Shown: positions 52,801 to 60,355 of the stretch, piece after piece | Position numbering within the stretch: the stretch's first letter is position 1 | Layout of the letters: each line of letters starts with the position of its first letter | Assembly (NCBI GenBank): GCA_023091735.1 | Contig: JALKBU010000019.1 | Coordinates: 62,001 to 126,000, forward strand | Direction of reading: 5' to 3' | DNA: 64,000 nucleotides | From: Trichomonas tenax | Lineage: Eukaryota > Parabasalia > Trichomonadida > Trichomonadidae | Program-made: the position numbers and the translations under genes | The notes under the pieces: generated by a model | The model's input: only the letters and a program-made list of their open reading frames with translations | Told to the model about the DNA's origin: nothing | The model's database searches: none

Positions 52801-53477
52801 CTCCTATTGAAGTTCTCAAGAAACTTTCCAATTTAATCGTCGTTGTTTATGGCAATCTTGATAGATTTACTACTGCTGGATTGAACCTCATCAGAGCTTC
52901 AAGCATGGAACTTTACTCAATGCTCGAACCTCAAATCCGTGTAACGATTGCAACACTGAGGATTCTTTTGATCACAAGACTCTCTCAAACGAAGCCTAAC
53001 CATATTAATTTGCTTATAAAGGATATCAGGAAGCTCGTGGAATCAGAGCTATATGATGTAGAAGTATTCATGAGATACATTAAAGCAATTGTTTATCATG
53101 GGAAATACAACAAAGATGAACTCGCTAATATTTTGACTGCTTTCCTCACAGGAACAAATGACATTAATACTTTCGTTTGCGACTTCCTTGAAGCCATGCA
53201 CCACTACGAACTAACGACGGATCAACAGGATGCGACAGCCAGAAGATGCATGGATTTAATCATCAAATATGATGTCGAAGAAAACACAATTAAACCCGAA
53301 AATGTCGAGAAAGCACTTGACGATTTCCAGATATTCTTACGATATAGCAATTACATTGAACAATGCTACAAGAGAAAACCAGTGATCATGGAACGAGACC
53401 CTTACACAAAAATTCAATGTGATGATGAAAGAGTGGAAGAAAAATTAGCGGTTATTGAAAAATATCAATACTTTTAA
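46836..53477 (+). CDS. giant ubiquitin-specific protease (2,213 aa, USP9X/USP24/USP34-like)
   Basis: An intact frame. The Cys box KGLRNLGCTCYINASLQQM puts the catalytic Cys at residue 1004. The Gln-rich segment VREQQDAMEFIESVM and the His box HSGNSEGGHYISYAK (H1245) with NDHHVSQV complete a C19 peptidase domain, residues about 992-1300. A ubiquitin-like region sits near residues 404-470 (IKLTDKGTIKIPFGSTVDFF). A Lys/Glu/Pro-rich linker runs from about 785 to 880. Long helical armadillo-type regions flank the protease on both sides, as in the FAF/USP9X subfamily. The Asn usual before the Thr-Cys is Cys here; USP9X itself has Ala, so this need not abolish activity. The enzyme would remove ubiquitin from protein substrates. 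Confidence 0.9.
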   Translation: MSSFPEVMYEYAVSDSLTKKVEALHAFTGFRQFSDETIKKFNQYKIVEHLIGDLHQDIVPKFANFLIKLWNYGEFKDEDLQHFWNVCINEHQSIIDKFFAVWPKIYDNIPKDKLPLFWENVFNLKKFPKAALDFLFKISMKVDNVTKSKLITVLSNSEEKLDCVDTIFEMAKTSHEISNFIARFSIDKLKEDNDPKFRILLLQKLIKYLTVDDLHIILQHGKLDAEDAAPLLNLINLLCRAQVYTMNQDDFDQVKEIIKPIMNRNPQLVTQFLNNLITHRTIGNALITDLLQWLVNQKSVMADFIFKLFLQINNINNNNSIDNLNFVGINSIFNLLYSSNDPIVGDYFTSLIMRIKSNTVIDNIIVQIMENQMSNASLLVLYNLIYQNEMILTDPPKCNKFEYSPPITIKLTDKGTIKIPFGSTVDFFKRRVGAYLNTDFTQLQFFVKEDPLTDNHHFYNNEEITVKCPLFGSGFRKWRKTEYPTYILSKYFNKLFEIVKSNTKESENALAVLNVLPTIECEEDTFKSKLPNWQEIIDPKYPYVLLYRMNILSHIIDVKNRRDITNIFKSNGFKCLMKLIIDNKSIFSRLEHVDLFSCAVGMLVVSSSTIVEAIDSKLETYKSLGHKSLIDSLLSWIVGVPSEERTYSLMVKNIVFLICDIAKYDPVPLIENPSFNDIFVSTIFDQRICIQETFGNVIMQSDLKKIEKTILSFVELARKGNCGSYFKIIKKIAEITDDPLSVWNKLAKALMDNLFIMSPNAILPVNFGHEQLYPENFRKKGNKNNVLKPKTKPETKSPQENQENKAEDKEVKAEIKKEESLEVKNVISENLNPNAEAPKESEKEKKPTIFAEPKAEAPKENQHEEPKAEKVRYLNPGINFTVEELREAALVISADVADPLFVSCIFDVLLILIPRLENPIPYDEELCIFAINKIAFNVSRIITAPRDLFNLIVAIIKKDNSVGNQVFQRLTILHKRYDPKYDTKQDAKLSFDVHKGLRNLGCTCYINASLQQMLRVPEVRDTILGYIPSDDDIQSDWLAELQILFVKLLYFPCEYIDPWRFISKYRTTDGRQIDVREQQDAMEFIESVMTQIDERIPGKPIETAFHGKIIHEIVPLDSTIEYHGETFENFQVFPLEVRDINNISDSFKLFRVPDTFTGKNKYNTETDVGLIDAQRLHAVIDAPDSFIFQLKRFDFDFYTLTRTKIHTPFVFPEVLDIAPILKSGEPTLYNLTGIVMHSGNSEGGHYISYAKDKDGWFVYNDHHVSQVDSKYIMERATATKGGIFENMNLSAYLLFYRKIIPTNPPVDPICKLPAQKVASLLEDIQAIVLRNVILSQTYQEFLRSVAMDARCLNAYFMVSDLLEVLLKNPQQMSKYYDELTKLMLTKINCDPMFADFIVQSGVSYSHISEEYNDTLRYTYSNLVTAAIKVSDKDHSLISKIRERLTTAFRSWKCLDTIFEAVNAYLLKHPDVTDSVLLNSFMMIPTQQFCKAPEDVKQKFLKEGNLSGCFRAIRILMERSSEETKEVYKSIITDKDFMDDWFMGEKHAFEFGCLIAFFYKGNAKMTKDFIEYVQSNIKKSPQIQTVAYFASFCTVNDEFTEQRLDMFFKTSLMQKCLSTSVHILAHQLRDEGRSACEALMKYKKFWICKWLNSDDDNCRRSCVSLIHSIFSDAPSLEKIPMEYGVPKAEMPHLSPETQILICDLWDEMMECNKLIVTTCKSKGNAGMGSDYFKLLSWATYYSGKYSVVDRLYIALQNNIDVFSKLKDKSAVCSVIDFLEMFISNQFAFFKEDVFSSIIKAIGRIPKKDPNYIPFIISKFFPMISVVSPQYSQIIASSAIYAAAVKEYFDEKYGGILLKFTKLILSAKTVCTISQIFFSSQTFDANLRSNNSIFFEAVYELFEHIEAIDVFVSSSIPEVVFTYLEELVVARINMKQILPLTILTFATQKFITHHKNEQKLIGNPLGPIIDVWITKGELLEVLFQELIDSSTPIEVLKKLSNLIVVVYGNLDRFTTAGLNLIRASSMELYSMLEPQIRVTIATLRILLITRLSQTKPNHINLLIKDIRKLVESELYDVEVFMRYIKAIVYHGKYNKDELANILTAFLTGTNDINTFVCDFLEAMHHYELTTDQQDATARRCMDLIIKYDVEENTIKPENVEKALDDFQIFLRYSNYIEQCYKRKPVIMERDPYTKIQCDDERVEEKLAVIEKYQYF

Positions 53478-54016
53478 TTAGTTTATATATTGTTTGTTAT
53501 AAATTCTATGTTTATTTCGAAATATTAATGATTTTTCAAAATATCATTAACATCTGTAGACAGAGGACTCCGTTTGTATATGTTTATAGTTTATCATCGA
53601 TGTGTACAAATTACTGAATGGAAAAATGCTAGATTTCTGGAGAAATGGATTATTTCGAGAAAAAGCATAATTCATCGATAGTACATCAATCACAAGGGAT
53701 TGCTGGTGATATTATATGAGGATTAATGTTTTCAAAGCATAGTTAATTTTTTGTAGAGTCCTGTGAGATGATTGGCATGATATCTGTCGTATAAGCAATG
53801 AAATTTAGTCATTAAATTGTCAAATATTTTTAAATGCATAATTTTTGTAATAAAATCTTATGTTTTCTTTGGTGAGAAAAATAAAATCATATGCATTGGC
53901 TAAATTGATACTCAGCAGCATTCATTAATGTAATAAATTAACGTCGAAAATTGAAATCTTGATGTTCGATAAATAGAATGAAGGGAATTCTTAAGCCAGT
54001 TACATAGTAAACGTTA
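53478..54016. other. intergenic, nothing recognised
   Basis: About 0.5 kb of AT-rich sequence between the USP gene and the LisH pseudogene. Nothing else is seen. Confidence 0.45.
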
Positions 54017-54282
54017 TCAGTTGTAAGCTTTTTTGATTTGTTGAATTCCTTCAGCCGCATTAGATTTTGGATCTTCTTTTGCTACACGAATTGCTTTCTC
54101 AAGTCTCATGTATTGCAGTGATTTTTGGAGAAGTGTGATCAATGCGTTTGGTGGAATTCAAGATCCAGAGATATTTGTCGATTCTGCGAGAGATTCTGAC
54201 TCAAATATGAAGAGTGAACGAAACTGTTCTCTTGAAGATATCTGTACACTAAGTAATTCATTTCATCTTGTGAAATAGATAT
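54017..54282 (-). pseudogene. TBL1-type LisH protein, decayed
   Basis: The minus strand reads [23 protein letters not shown], matching the start of TBL1/TBL1XR1 ([20 protein letters not shown]), with ATA (54280-54282) where the initiator ATG should be. A frameshift near 54200-54215 moves the sense to FIFESESLAESTNISGS. A TGA at 54158-54160 follows, and then [20 protein letters not shown], which matches the [20 protein letters not shown] segment of TBL1. The frame ends at 54017. The WD40 part of TBL1 is absent. Loss of the start, a frameshift and a stop codon make this a clear pseudogene, or a fragment of a duplicated gene elsewhere. Confidence 0.75.
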
Positions 54283-54655
54283 TTTTTTGTTTTATGGTAC
54301 TTTTAGAATATCAAAATATTTAAAAATATTTTCATTTTTGTAGTGAATTTCAATTTTTCGTTGTAAAAATATGAATAAATCACAAAAATAAAACTGCAAA
54401 ACGGTTCTATATTATGATTATTTTATATCGTGTGGAAAAATGAATTATTTCCACGTATTTGAAAATAATTTAAGAAATTTAAAGTCCATACATAGTATTA
54501 AGTATTTGCTCATACAAAGATATACTTTTATTGATGAATTAATTTGATTATATTGATTTGAGCAAATCAAGCAAAATATTACATATTTCCAAACACAAGA
54601 AACTATATCGATATTATGTTTAAATAGAATACAAAAACAGAAAAACAAAGTTGAA
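54283..54655. other. intergenic, nothing recognised
   Basis: About 370 bp of AT-rich sequence between the LisH pseudogene and the 3' end of the Myb gene. No feature is supported. Confidence 0.45.
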
Positions 54656-55498
54656 TTATTGCTTGTTCCAGAAGCAATTTGGATCTCTCTTTGAAAACAC
54701 CGAATCAGTTGTACTAAACAGACAATCGTCATTGGACTCTTTCTTGATCAACATTGATTCTGGCTCTAAAAATGAAAGATTAAGAATGGTTGACCCAGAA
54801 GCACACGGGAACTTTGATGTTTGGAAATCCTCAAATATTGTTGGCAGCGAGTGATTCGCTTTGAGCTTAATTGGAACTGTATCTATCAATGGAACTTTAT
54901 CTTCTGCTTTTTGCAGATCTAAGATAAACTCTTGCACAGGCTGCATTTGCTGTTGAATTGAAATTTGCGTTGGCTGTGGATTTGGTGGTAAATAGTTTTG
55001 TTTTTCTTCGAATATATTTGGAACGATATTAATATCTTGTAATTGCTGAACTGGTAGCACCTGGATGTTATCAATAGCCGGTGACATAACATATGTAGTT
55101 TGCGAAGGTGTTGACTGAGATGAAGAATTATGTTTTGGCTTGCTTTCGGATTTGTTTTTAATCCACGAAAATCGCGTTTTTATAGCATCAGCGGATCTTC
55201 CAGGTATAAATTCAGCAATCTTTACCCAAGAATTTCCTAATTGTGCTTGTTTCTCAAGAATCTTTTGGTCTTCTTCCACTGTCCATTGGGTATTTTTGAT
55301 TCCTTCCTTGAACTTGTTGAGATAGCGCTCTCTGCATTGCTTTCCTGTGCGATTTGGCATATTTTGTGATATCACAACCCAGTTTAAAGAGCCAAACTTC
55401 TCGACAAGTGAAACAAGGAGAGCATCCTCTTCCTCTGTCCACATTTTCTTTTTGAATTTCGGAGGCGCTTTCCCGTGATTCGATGAATTCGACGACAT
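54656..55498 (-). CDS. R2R3 Myb transcription factor (280 aa)
   Basis: A complete protein with two Myb repeats at the N-terminus. R2 covers residues about 17-66 (MWTEEEDALLVSLVEKFG, SLNWVVISQNMPNRTGKQCR, ERYLNKF) and R3 about 70-115 (QWTVEEDQKILEKQAQLGNS, WVKIAEFIPGRSADAIKTRF). The regular tryptophans are kept, with Tyr and Phe at the third positions of R2 and R3. The C-terminal 165 residues are rich in Gln, Pro, Ser and Asn, as in activation regions. Trichomonads have many Myb proteins, some of which bind promoter elements of iron-responsive genes. A TTTACGTGTCA-like motif lies about 95 bp upstream. Confidence 0.93.
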   Translation of the reverse strand: MSSNSSNHGKAPPKFKKKMWTEEEDALLVSLVEKFGSLNWVVISQNMPNRTGKQCRERYLNKFKEGIKNTQWTVEEDQKILEKQAQLGNSWVKIAEFIPGRSADAIKTRFSWIKNKSESKPKHNSSSQSTPSQTTYVMSPAIDNIQVLPVQQLQDINIVPNIFEEKQNYLPPNPQPTQISIQQQMQPVQEFILDLQKAEDKVPLIDTVPIKLKANHSLPTIFEDFQTSKFPCASGSTILNLSFLEPESMLIKKESNDDCLFSTTDSVFSKRDPNCFWNKQ

Positions 55499-56071
55499 TA
55501 TTAAAATTAAATGACCATTGCTGCAGTGAATTTTATCCTTTTGGAAATACCTCTAAAGCCCCGAATGTGATTTTGTTGAATAAAAGATGAATCGAATTTA
55601 CGTGTCAAATTTGCTATTATAGCGAAATATCTTTAAATTTATGTTTAATTTTGTGTAAAGCGATTGAATTAGTCTGAAAATAGCATATTTCATTGTTGAC
55701 AAATTGTCATTATTTCACGATCATAAAAAACTCAACTTTACTCAACATTACTCCAATGTCATCATTCACCATATTTACATAATTATAGAAAGCTATCTAT
55801 ATTATTCATTTCATACAGTTATTTCATGAAATATCATTATACATTAATGATATTATTCAAATATTACTTTATATTTCATATCCTAATATCAATTACATCG
55901 ATAATATACAATCACATGGCTTATCATAATCGCTGATTTTCAGAGCTTGAAAATGAATTTATCAAATTAATAAATTGAAAATCCAATGAGATAGCGACAA
56001 ATAATATTTTTTATTTGTCGCTTCATATAAAGGAAGTTAAATTAAACAAACATTTTATTAAATCTCAAACA
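55499..56071. other. 5' flank of the Myb gene and intergenic
   Basis: About 570 bp. It contains one TTTACGTGTCAAAT near 55598 and is otherwise AT-rich with no gene or obvious repeat. Confidence 0.4.
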
Positions 56072-58456
56072 TTATTCTGGAATATTAAGAAGTTTGCAGT
56101 ATAACTGTGAAAGATATGGAGATGTTTCTGGAGAAGCAAACATTCCTTGGATATCAATGATTTCTGGTTCATTTGTGTCAACAACTTTTCTGCATTCTTC
56201 GAAATCATTGATGAGCGTTTGCACAACGATTTGGACATTACTGCGCTGTCCTGCAGATCCTTTCATTGCTATATCATGTAAAGCAAAGATCTTATTGCTT
56301 TGGAATATTGAAACAGTAATCCTACAGACCGGAAGTGGGTCTGATAAAGCCAAAAGTAATGTGAGAACTGCTTCAGAGAAATTAATTTTGTCAGTCAGGA
56401 TGAATTTGTTTTCATCCAGATTATTAATTAACTCCAAAAACTTCACGAGATTATGTTGATACATTACATCAAACACCAATCTTTGCAATCCAATGATATC
56501 CGGAGCAATACTGTTTCCATAATCAGCAAGTCTCGTTATGATTCTAATTATTGCGATTGTTACTTTAACTGTCATTGTAGTTGTCATTTCTACGAACTTA
56601 AGAAGGTTGTTCCAGAATCCGGCGTGTGCAAATAAGATGCAGAATGTCTTGCATGGAGCATATTCAAGGATTTCCTCCAAAAATTTCAATGTTATGCAAA
56701 AACAGGTTCTGTTTTTATAGTTGTTTTCTTTGAGCACGGTGTCGCTTATTGTCGAGATAATCTTTATCGGAGCCAAGAGAAGAGGGAACAGTTCTTTTGC
56801 AGGCAACTTAAAGCGAATTAAGTAAGACATAAATGTAATATACGCTGATGCAACAATGGAACTTCCGATATTTGTAGGAATTGATAAAAGTTGAAGAATA
56901 TAATTCGTGATCAATGATGAGCGATTCAATATGAATTTTGTAACAATTGGAGAATCTTTGAGGTTTGATATTACATATTCAAGAAGTTTAACACCTCCAG
57001 GAGTAACAGAAAGCGAGAATAAATAGTCAAAAACAACATGAAAATGTTTCGACATTGACATTCCGAGATCTTTGATGACAGTGTATAATTGGATACACGG
57101 CTGAAGCAAGAAAGCTGAATCATTATATGGATATATCGGTGAAGAAAGCGCAGCATTGAATATTAAGACTGCTAAGTGAACGAAATGAGGAGTAATAAGT
57201 GGAGTTTCACCTAAATCTGCAGGAGGCTCAAGTGAACATAACGAAGCCAAAATTATTGCTGAAGAAGTTAAAGTATTGATATCAGCTGTTGGCATTTGCT
57301 GATTTTTGAGTGCCTGGAAGATAGATTTAATAATAGAACCGAGATTTGTTGAAACTGCTCTTTGGTAAAATTTATAATTTTTGTTTGGCTGGGCAAGGAA
57401 GAATGCGAGTCTGTTGAGATCATCAGGGATATCATCGAAATTGACTTTGTCAATGAAAGTCATCTTCAGATCAGCAGGATCTGAGGATTGAAGTAAATAA
57501 TCTTCAAGATCGTTTTCCGGTTGCAAAACGTTTTGTTTCTCTGATAAAGTGATATACTTCAGTGAGTCCATGAATCCTATCGCATCAATGAGTGAATCTT
57601 TGCTTTTAATATTCAAAAGATTTAATGAAGCTTTTATCAAGTTCAAAGTTGATGCAATCGAATGAGGTTTGCCAATTAATCGAAGTCTTGTGATTGATGC
57701 AGTTGGAATTTCATTAGTCTGAATATTTGTTAAAATTTGAACAACAGCCGAATTTTGGAATGCTCTTGGTGCATACTTGAGTATACGAAGAAGAATGTTT
57801 GAAATATCATAAAGATATTCGTGAATATCAGCATACTTGAGATTTGGAACAATAAAAACAATTGTAAGGTAACATCTTGCAATTTCAGTCAACAACTCAA
57901 TTGGAATGTTATTGAGATTAGATTCAAGTGGCAAATTTGCTTTGAGAATGATTCTCAATTCATCTTCACTTTTCGGTTCATTTTGGAGCCATGAAACAAG
58001 TACCTTCGTATAGAATATAAACGCAAAAACGAGTCTTGATTTAGAAAATGAACGAGATGAAAGCGCTTTTTCGAAAAGAATGTAATTTGGCGTATCATAC
58101 GATTTGCAGAGATCTGCGATATTTCTTGTCATGAACTGATGAACTATATTATCGTCGAGAAGCTTATATTGGTTTTTATTGATGTCTTCGAAGAGTTTTG
58201 AATTGAAAATTTGGTAAAATGAATCTTTTGTGATAGAATTTAATGCATAAACTATAAACTTGGACCTATTTTTGTCGTTTTCAACATTTAAAATCTGATA
58301 AATGTTGTCCAAAACATTTTCAAGATTTTGATTTTTGATTCCTAAACCGATATTAATGCCATCCTGCGAAGAAAACTCTTTTGGAAGCGGAGGAATGCTA
58401 TATATCTCATCTGGCTGTGTTTTTCTTTTCGGAGTTTGGAATAAATAACTTTGCAT
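56072..58456 (-). CDS. large helical-repeat protein (794 aa)
   Basis: An intact 794-residue frame that I do not recognise. The first 25 residues are basic and polar (FQTPKRKTQPDEIYSIPPLP) and might carry a phosphorylation or nuclear-targeting site. The rest is almost entirely helical with armadillo/HEAT-like spacing (PHFVHLAVLIFNAALSSPIY, VTKFILNRSSLITNYILQLL). This is the kind of solenoid seen in nucleoporins, importins and scaffold proteins, but no diagnostic motif is visible. The sequence just before the ATG, AAAAAGTGACATGTA, combines both short motifs seen upstream of other genes. Confidence 0.75.
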   Translation of the reverse strand: MQSYLFQTPKRKTQPDEIYSIPPLPKEFSSQDGINIGLGIKNQNLENVLDNIYQILNVENDKNRSKFIVYALNSITKDSFYQIFNSKLFEDINKNQYKLLDDNIVHQFMTRNIADLCKSYDTPNYILFEKALSSRSFSKSRLVFAFIFYTKVLVSWLQNEPKSEDELRIILKANLPLESNLNNIPIELLTEIARCYLTIVFIVPNLKYADIHEYLYDISNILLRILKYAPRAFQNSAVVQILTNIQTNEIPTASITRLRLIGKPHSIASTLNLIKASLNLLNIKSKDSLIDAIGFMDSLKYITLSEKQNVLQPENDLEDYLLQSSDPADLKMTFIDKVNFDDIPDDLNRLAFFLAQPNKNYKFYQRAVSTNLGSIIKSIFQALKNQQMPTADINTLTSSAIILASLCSLEPPADLGETPLITPHFVHLAVLIFNAALSSPIYPYNDSAFLLQPCIQLYTVIKDLGMSMSKHFHVVFDYLFSLSVTPGGVKLLEYVISNLKDSPIVTKFILNRSSLITNYILQLLSIPTNIGSSIVASAYITFMSYLIRFKLPAKELFPLLLAPIKIISTISDTVLKENNYKNRTCFCITLKFLEEILEYAPCKTFCILFAHAGFWNNLLKFVEMTTTMTVKVTIAIIRIITRLADYGNSIAPDIIGLQRLVFDVMYQHNLVKFLELINNLDENKFILTDKINFSEAVLTLLLALSDPLPVCRITVSIFQSNKIFALHDIAMKGSAGQRSNVQIVVQTLINDFEECRKVVDTNEPEIIDIQGMFASPETSPYLSQLYCKLLNIPE

Positions 58457-58471
58457 TACATGTCACTTTTT
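58457..58471 (-). promoter_or_regulatory. AAAAAGTGACATGTA directly before the ATG
   Basis: On the coding strand AAAAAGTGACATGTA abuts the ATG at 58456. It overlaps the AAAAAGTGACA pattern of other starts and the TGACATGTA core of the dispersed repeats, suggesting the two may be related. Confidence 0.45.
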
Positions 58472-58579
58472 GTTTCACTCCATTTTGTATTTTCAACATT
58501 TTTTTGTTATCTATTGAATACATTTGAATTTTATTATCATAAGTATTTTTAAATCATTCTTCTGCATAACATATTATGA

Positions 58580-59115
58580 TGGTACATGACTAGGCGTCTG
58601 CCAACGCCCCGAATTTAATGGTGAAGTTCGCGCGGCTGTTTTTGATGGGTCGAGATTTTTTTTTGGAATTTTGTAAATTTTTGTGGTTTGTTTACAAAAA
58701 TGGGGCCTTAGGCGAAGCGTGGATTCAGCACCTCCTCAATGTGCAGTCTCTGGATTAATCGCAAAACCTTGGGCATCGAGTGATTTAGATTATGCTGCTG
58801 AAGAACTCTGCTTTTCTAGCCTTGTAAATGCTTCAAAGAACAGTATCTCGTTGTGCTGAAAAACGGACTCGTCCAGCAAGTCCCAACTAATCAGATAATG
58901 GTGAAATTAAATATTAGCACAATCGATGTTTTTATTCTATTGAAAGCATTTATAGGCCATTAGCCACCTAAATATCATCATAGCCACGTGCATTCTCCAT
59001 AAACACACCTTGGTAACTTTATTAGGGTGTGAAATTTTTATATAGGGGACTGGCGCTCATAGGGCGGCGCGACTTGTGTTTTTGCTGGGGACTGGCGGGG
59101 CGACAGCCTGTATAC
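58580..59115. other. GC-richer island with coding-like fragments, possible element remnant
   Basis: This 0.5 kb is much richer in G+C than its surroundings. It contains GGGGACTGGCG twice (near 59045 and 59087), an AGGCGTCTGCCAACGCC hairpin near 58592, and minus-strand coding-like patches (DLLDESVFQHNEILFFEAFT; SMPKVLRLIQRLHIEEVLNP) in neighbouring frames near 58720-58895. The plus strand also has an open patch. No family is recognised; it may be a decayed transposon or gene. The remainder of 58472-59593 is AT-rich with one TTGACATGTAAAAT motif near 59497. Confidence 0.35.
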
Positions 59116-59593
59116 ATGATAATAAAATATGTATTATCAAAATAATCTCGACATCAAAAATTCTCTTTAAACAACTCAACCACAGCTTTTAGAGTCTAGT
59201 CATTGTTACAAAACCATGAACAAATATGTATGCATTATAACTATATATGAAAGAAGATATGATGAATCTTTCATGCCGTTTTGGAAGGTATTTTTATCAA
59301 ATTAATTTCTCGGCATCATTAAAATGAATATAAAGATATATGTAAAAAGCGAACATATTAAGCTATTGCTAAAAAAGATTCTATAGGATAGGATTTATCT
59401 GTATTATATATCATAAAAGATTTTGATCGTTTTTTTGATGTGGAAAATCTATTTTTGAAAAAAGGAGAATTATTTTTAACACGTAAATAAAATTTGACAT
59501 GTAAAATTTTAAACTTCTTTTGAATAAAAAATAAATAAAAGCATATTGCATGTATGAATGTAAAATTTTACAAAGTATTAAAGATAATAAACC

Positions 59594-60007
59594 TTACTCA
59601 GCTTCCTGCAATGAGTTGAGACGCTCTTCGATTAATTGAACGAGAAGTGGTGTGCGGTCGTAGCTACGAAGGCCGAGGCGCTCGGAAAGCTGGCGGCGAT
59701 TGACCATCTGTTCTGGGTGCTGTGATTCATAACGCAAAACTGAAGGGGCAAATTTGAAACCGATAGATTCTAAATATTCTAAAACGAGAAGATACTCATC
59801 TTGATCTTCCTCCTTGGAAATGTCGATTCCTTGGTATGTTTCTGGGGCTGGAGCAGAGCTGTCGAGCAAATGGTTTGCTGTTTTCTGGGCGATTTGTTGC
59901 GCTTCTTGAAGAACTTTTTCCTTGATTCCTTTCTCTTCAACGAGTTTTTGGACTTCTTCGACGACGTCTTTCTGTGTCGCCTGAATGAAATCGTTCATAA
60001 AGCTCAT
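59594..60007 (-). CDS. FOP/FOR20-like LisH protein (137 aa), centrosome or basal-body associated
   Basis: A complete 137-residue protein. Residues about 13-45 (DVVEEVQKLVEEKGIKEKVL) resemble the N-terminal helix of FGFR1OP (FOP), FOR20 and OFD1, which precedes the LisH motif. Residues about 70-95 (YLLVLEYLESIGFKFAPSVL) fit the LisH pattern of these proteins, followed by RYESQH where FOP has LPES. The tail (MVNRRQLSERLGLRSYDRTP) also fits the family. Such proteins dimerise through LisH and help anchor microtubules and assemble basal bodies, consistent with a flagellate. The upstream sequence AAAAGTGACAGTTAAAAA leads into the ATG. Confidence 0.65.
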   Translation of the reverse strand: MSFMNDFIQATQKDVVEEVQKLVEEKGIKEKVLQEAQQIAQKTANHLLDSSAPAPETYQGIDISKEEDQDEYLLVLEYLESIGFKFAPSVLRYESQHPEQMVNRRQLSERLGLRSYDRTPLLVQLIEERLNSLQEAE

Positions 60008-60015
60008 TTTTTAAC

Positions 60016-60026
60016 TGTCACTTTTA
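60016..60026 (-). promoter_or_regulatory. AAAAGTGACA motif before the FOP-like gene
   Basis: On the coding strand AAAAGTGACA lies 8 bp before the ATG at 60007, the same arrangement as before the starts at 7104, 11828 and 58456. Confidence 0.4.
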
Positions 60027-60330
60027 AGCAAAACGTTTGGATTCCGTTTAAAATTTTACTTGAAAATGTTTAAACTCTAAAACAAGTATTTATATCACTA
60101 TTTGTGATATTCTACATCAAAATTGTTTTAATATCACTAAGATAGTATTTAAAGGAGGAGAAGACAAACTATACCGAAATTTTTTGATATAGTTTGTATT
60201 TTTGACCTTATCTCGGCCAATAATCAGCATCTGGCTTTATGGTAATATAAGCAGATGGGCAATATGTTTTTCCATGATCTCTGAGAGTTTGAAGCGATTC
60301 TAAAAAGTCATCACGAATCTCACGATATTA

Positions 60331-60355
60331 CCCAGTTTCACAATACTTTAGCCAC
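60331..60355 (+). repeat. left TIR of the mariner-like element
   Basis: Exact inverse of 61747-61771, preceded by TA. Confidence 0.85.
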
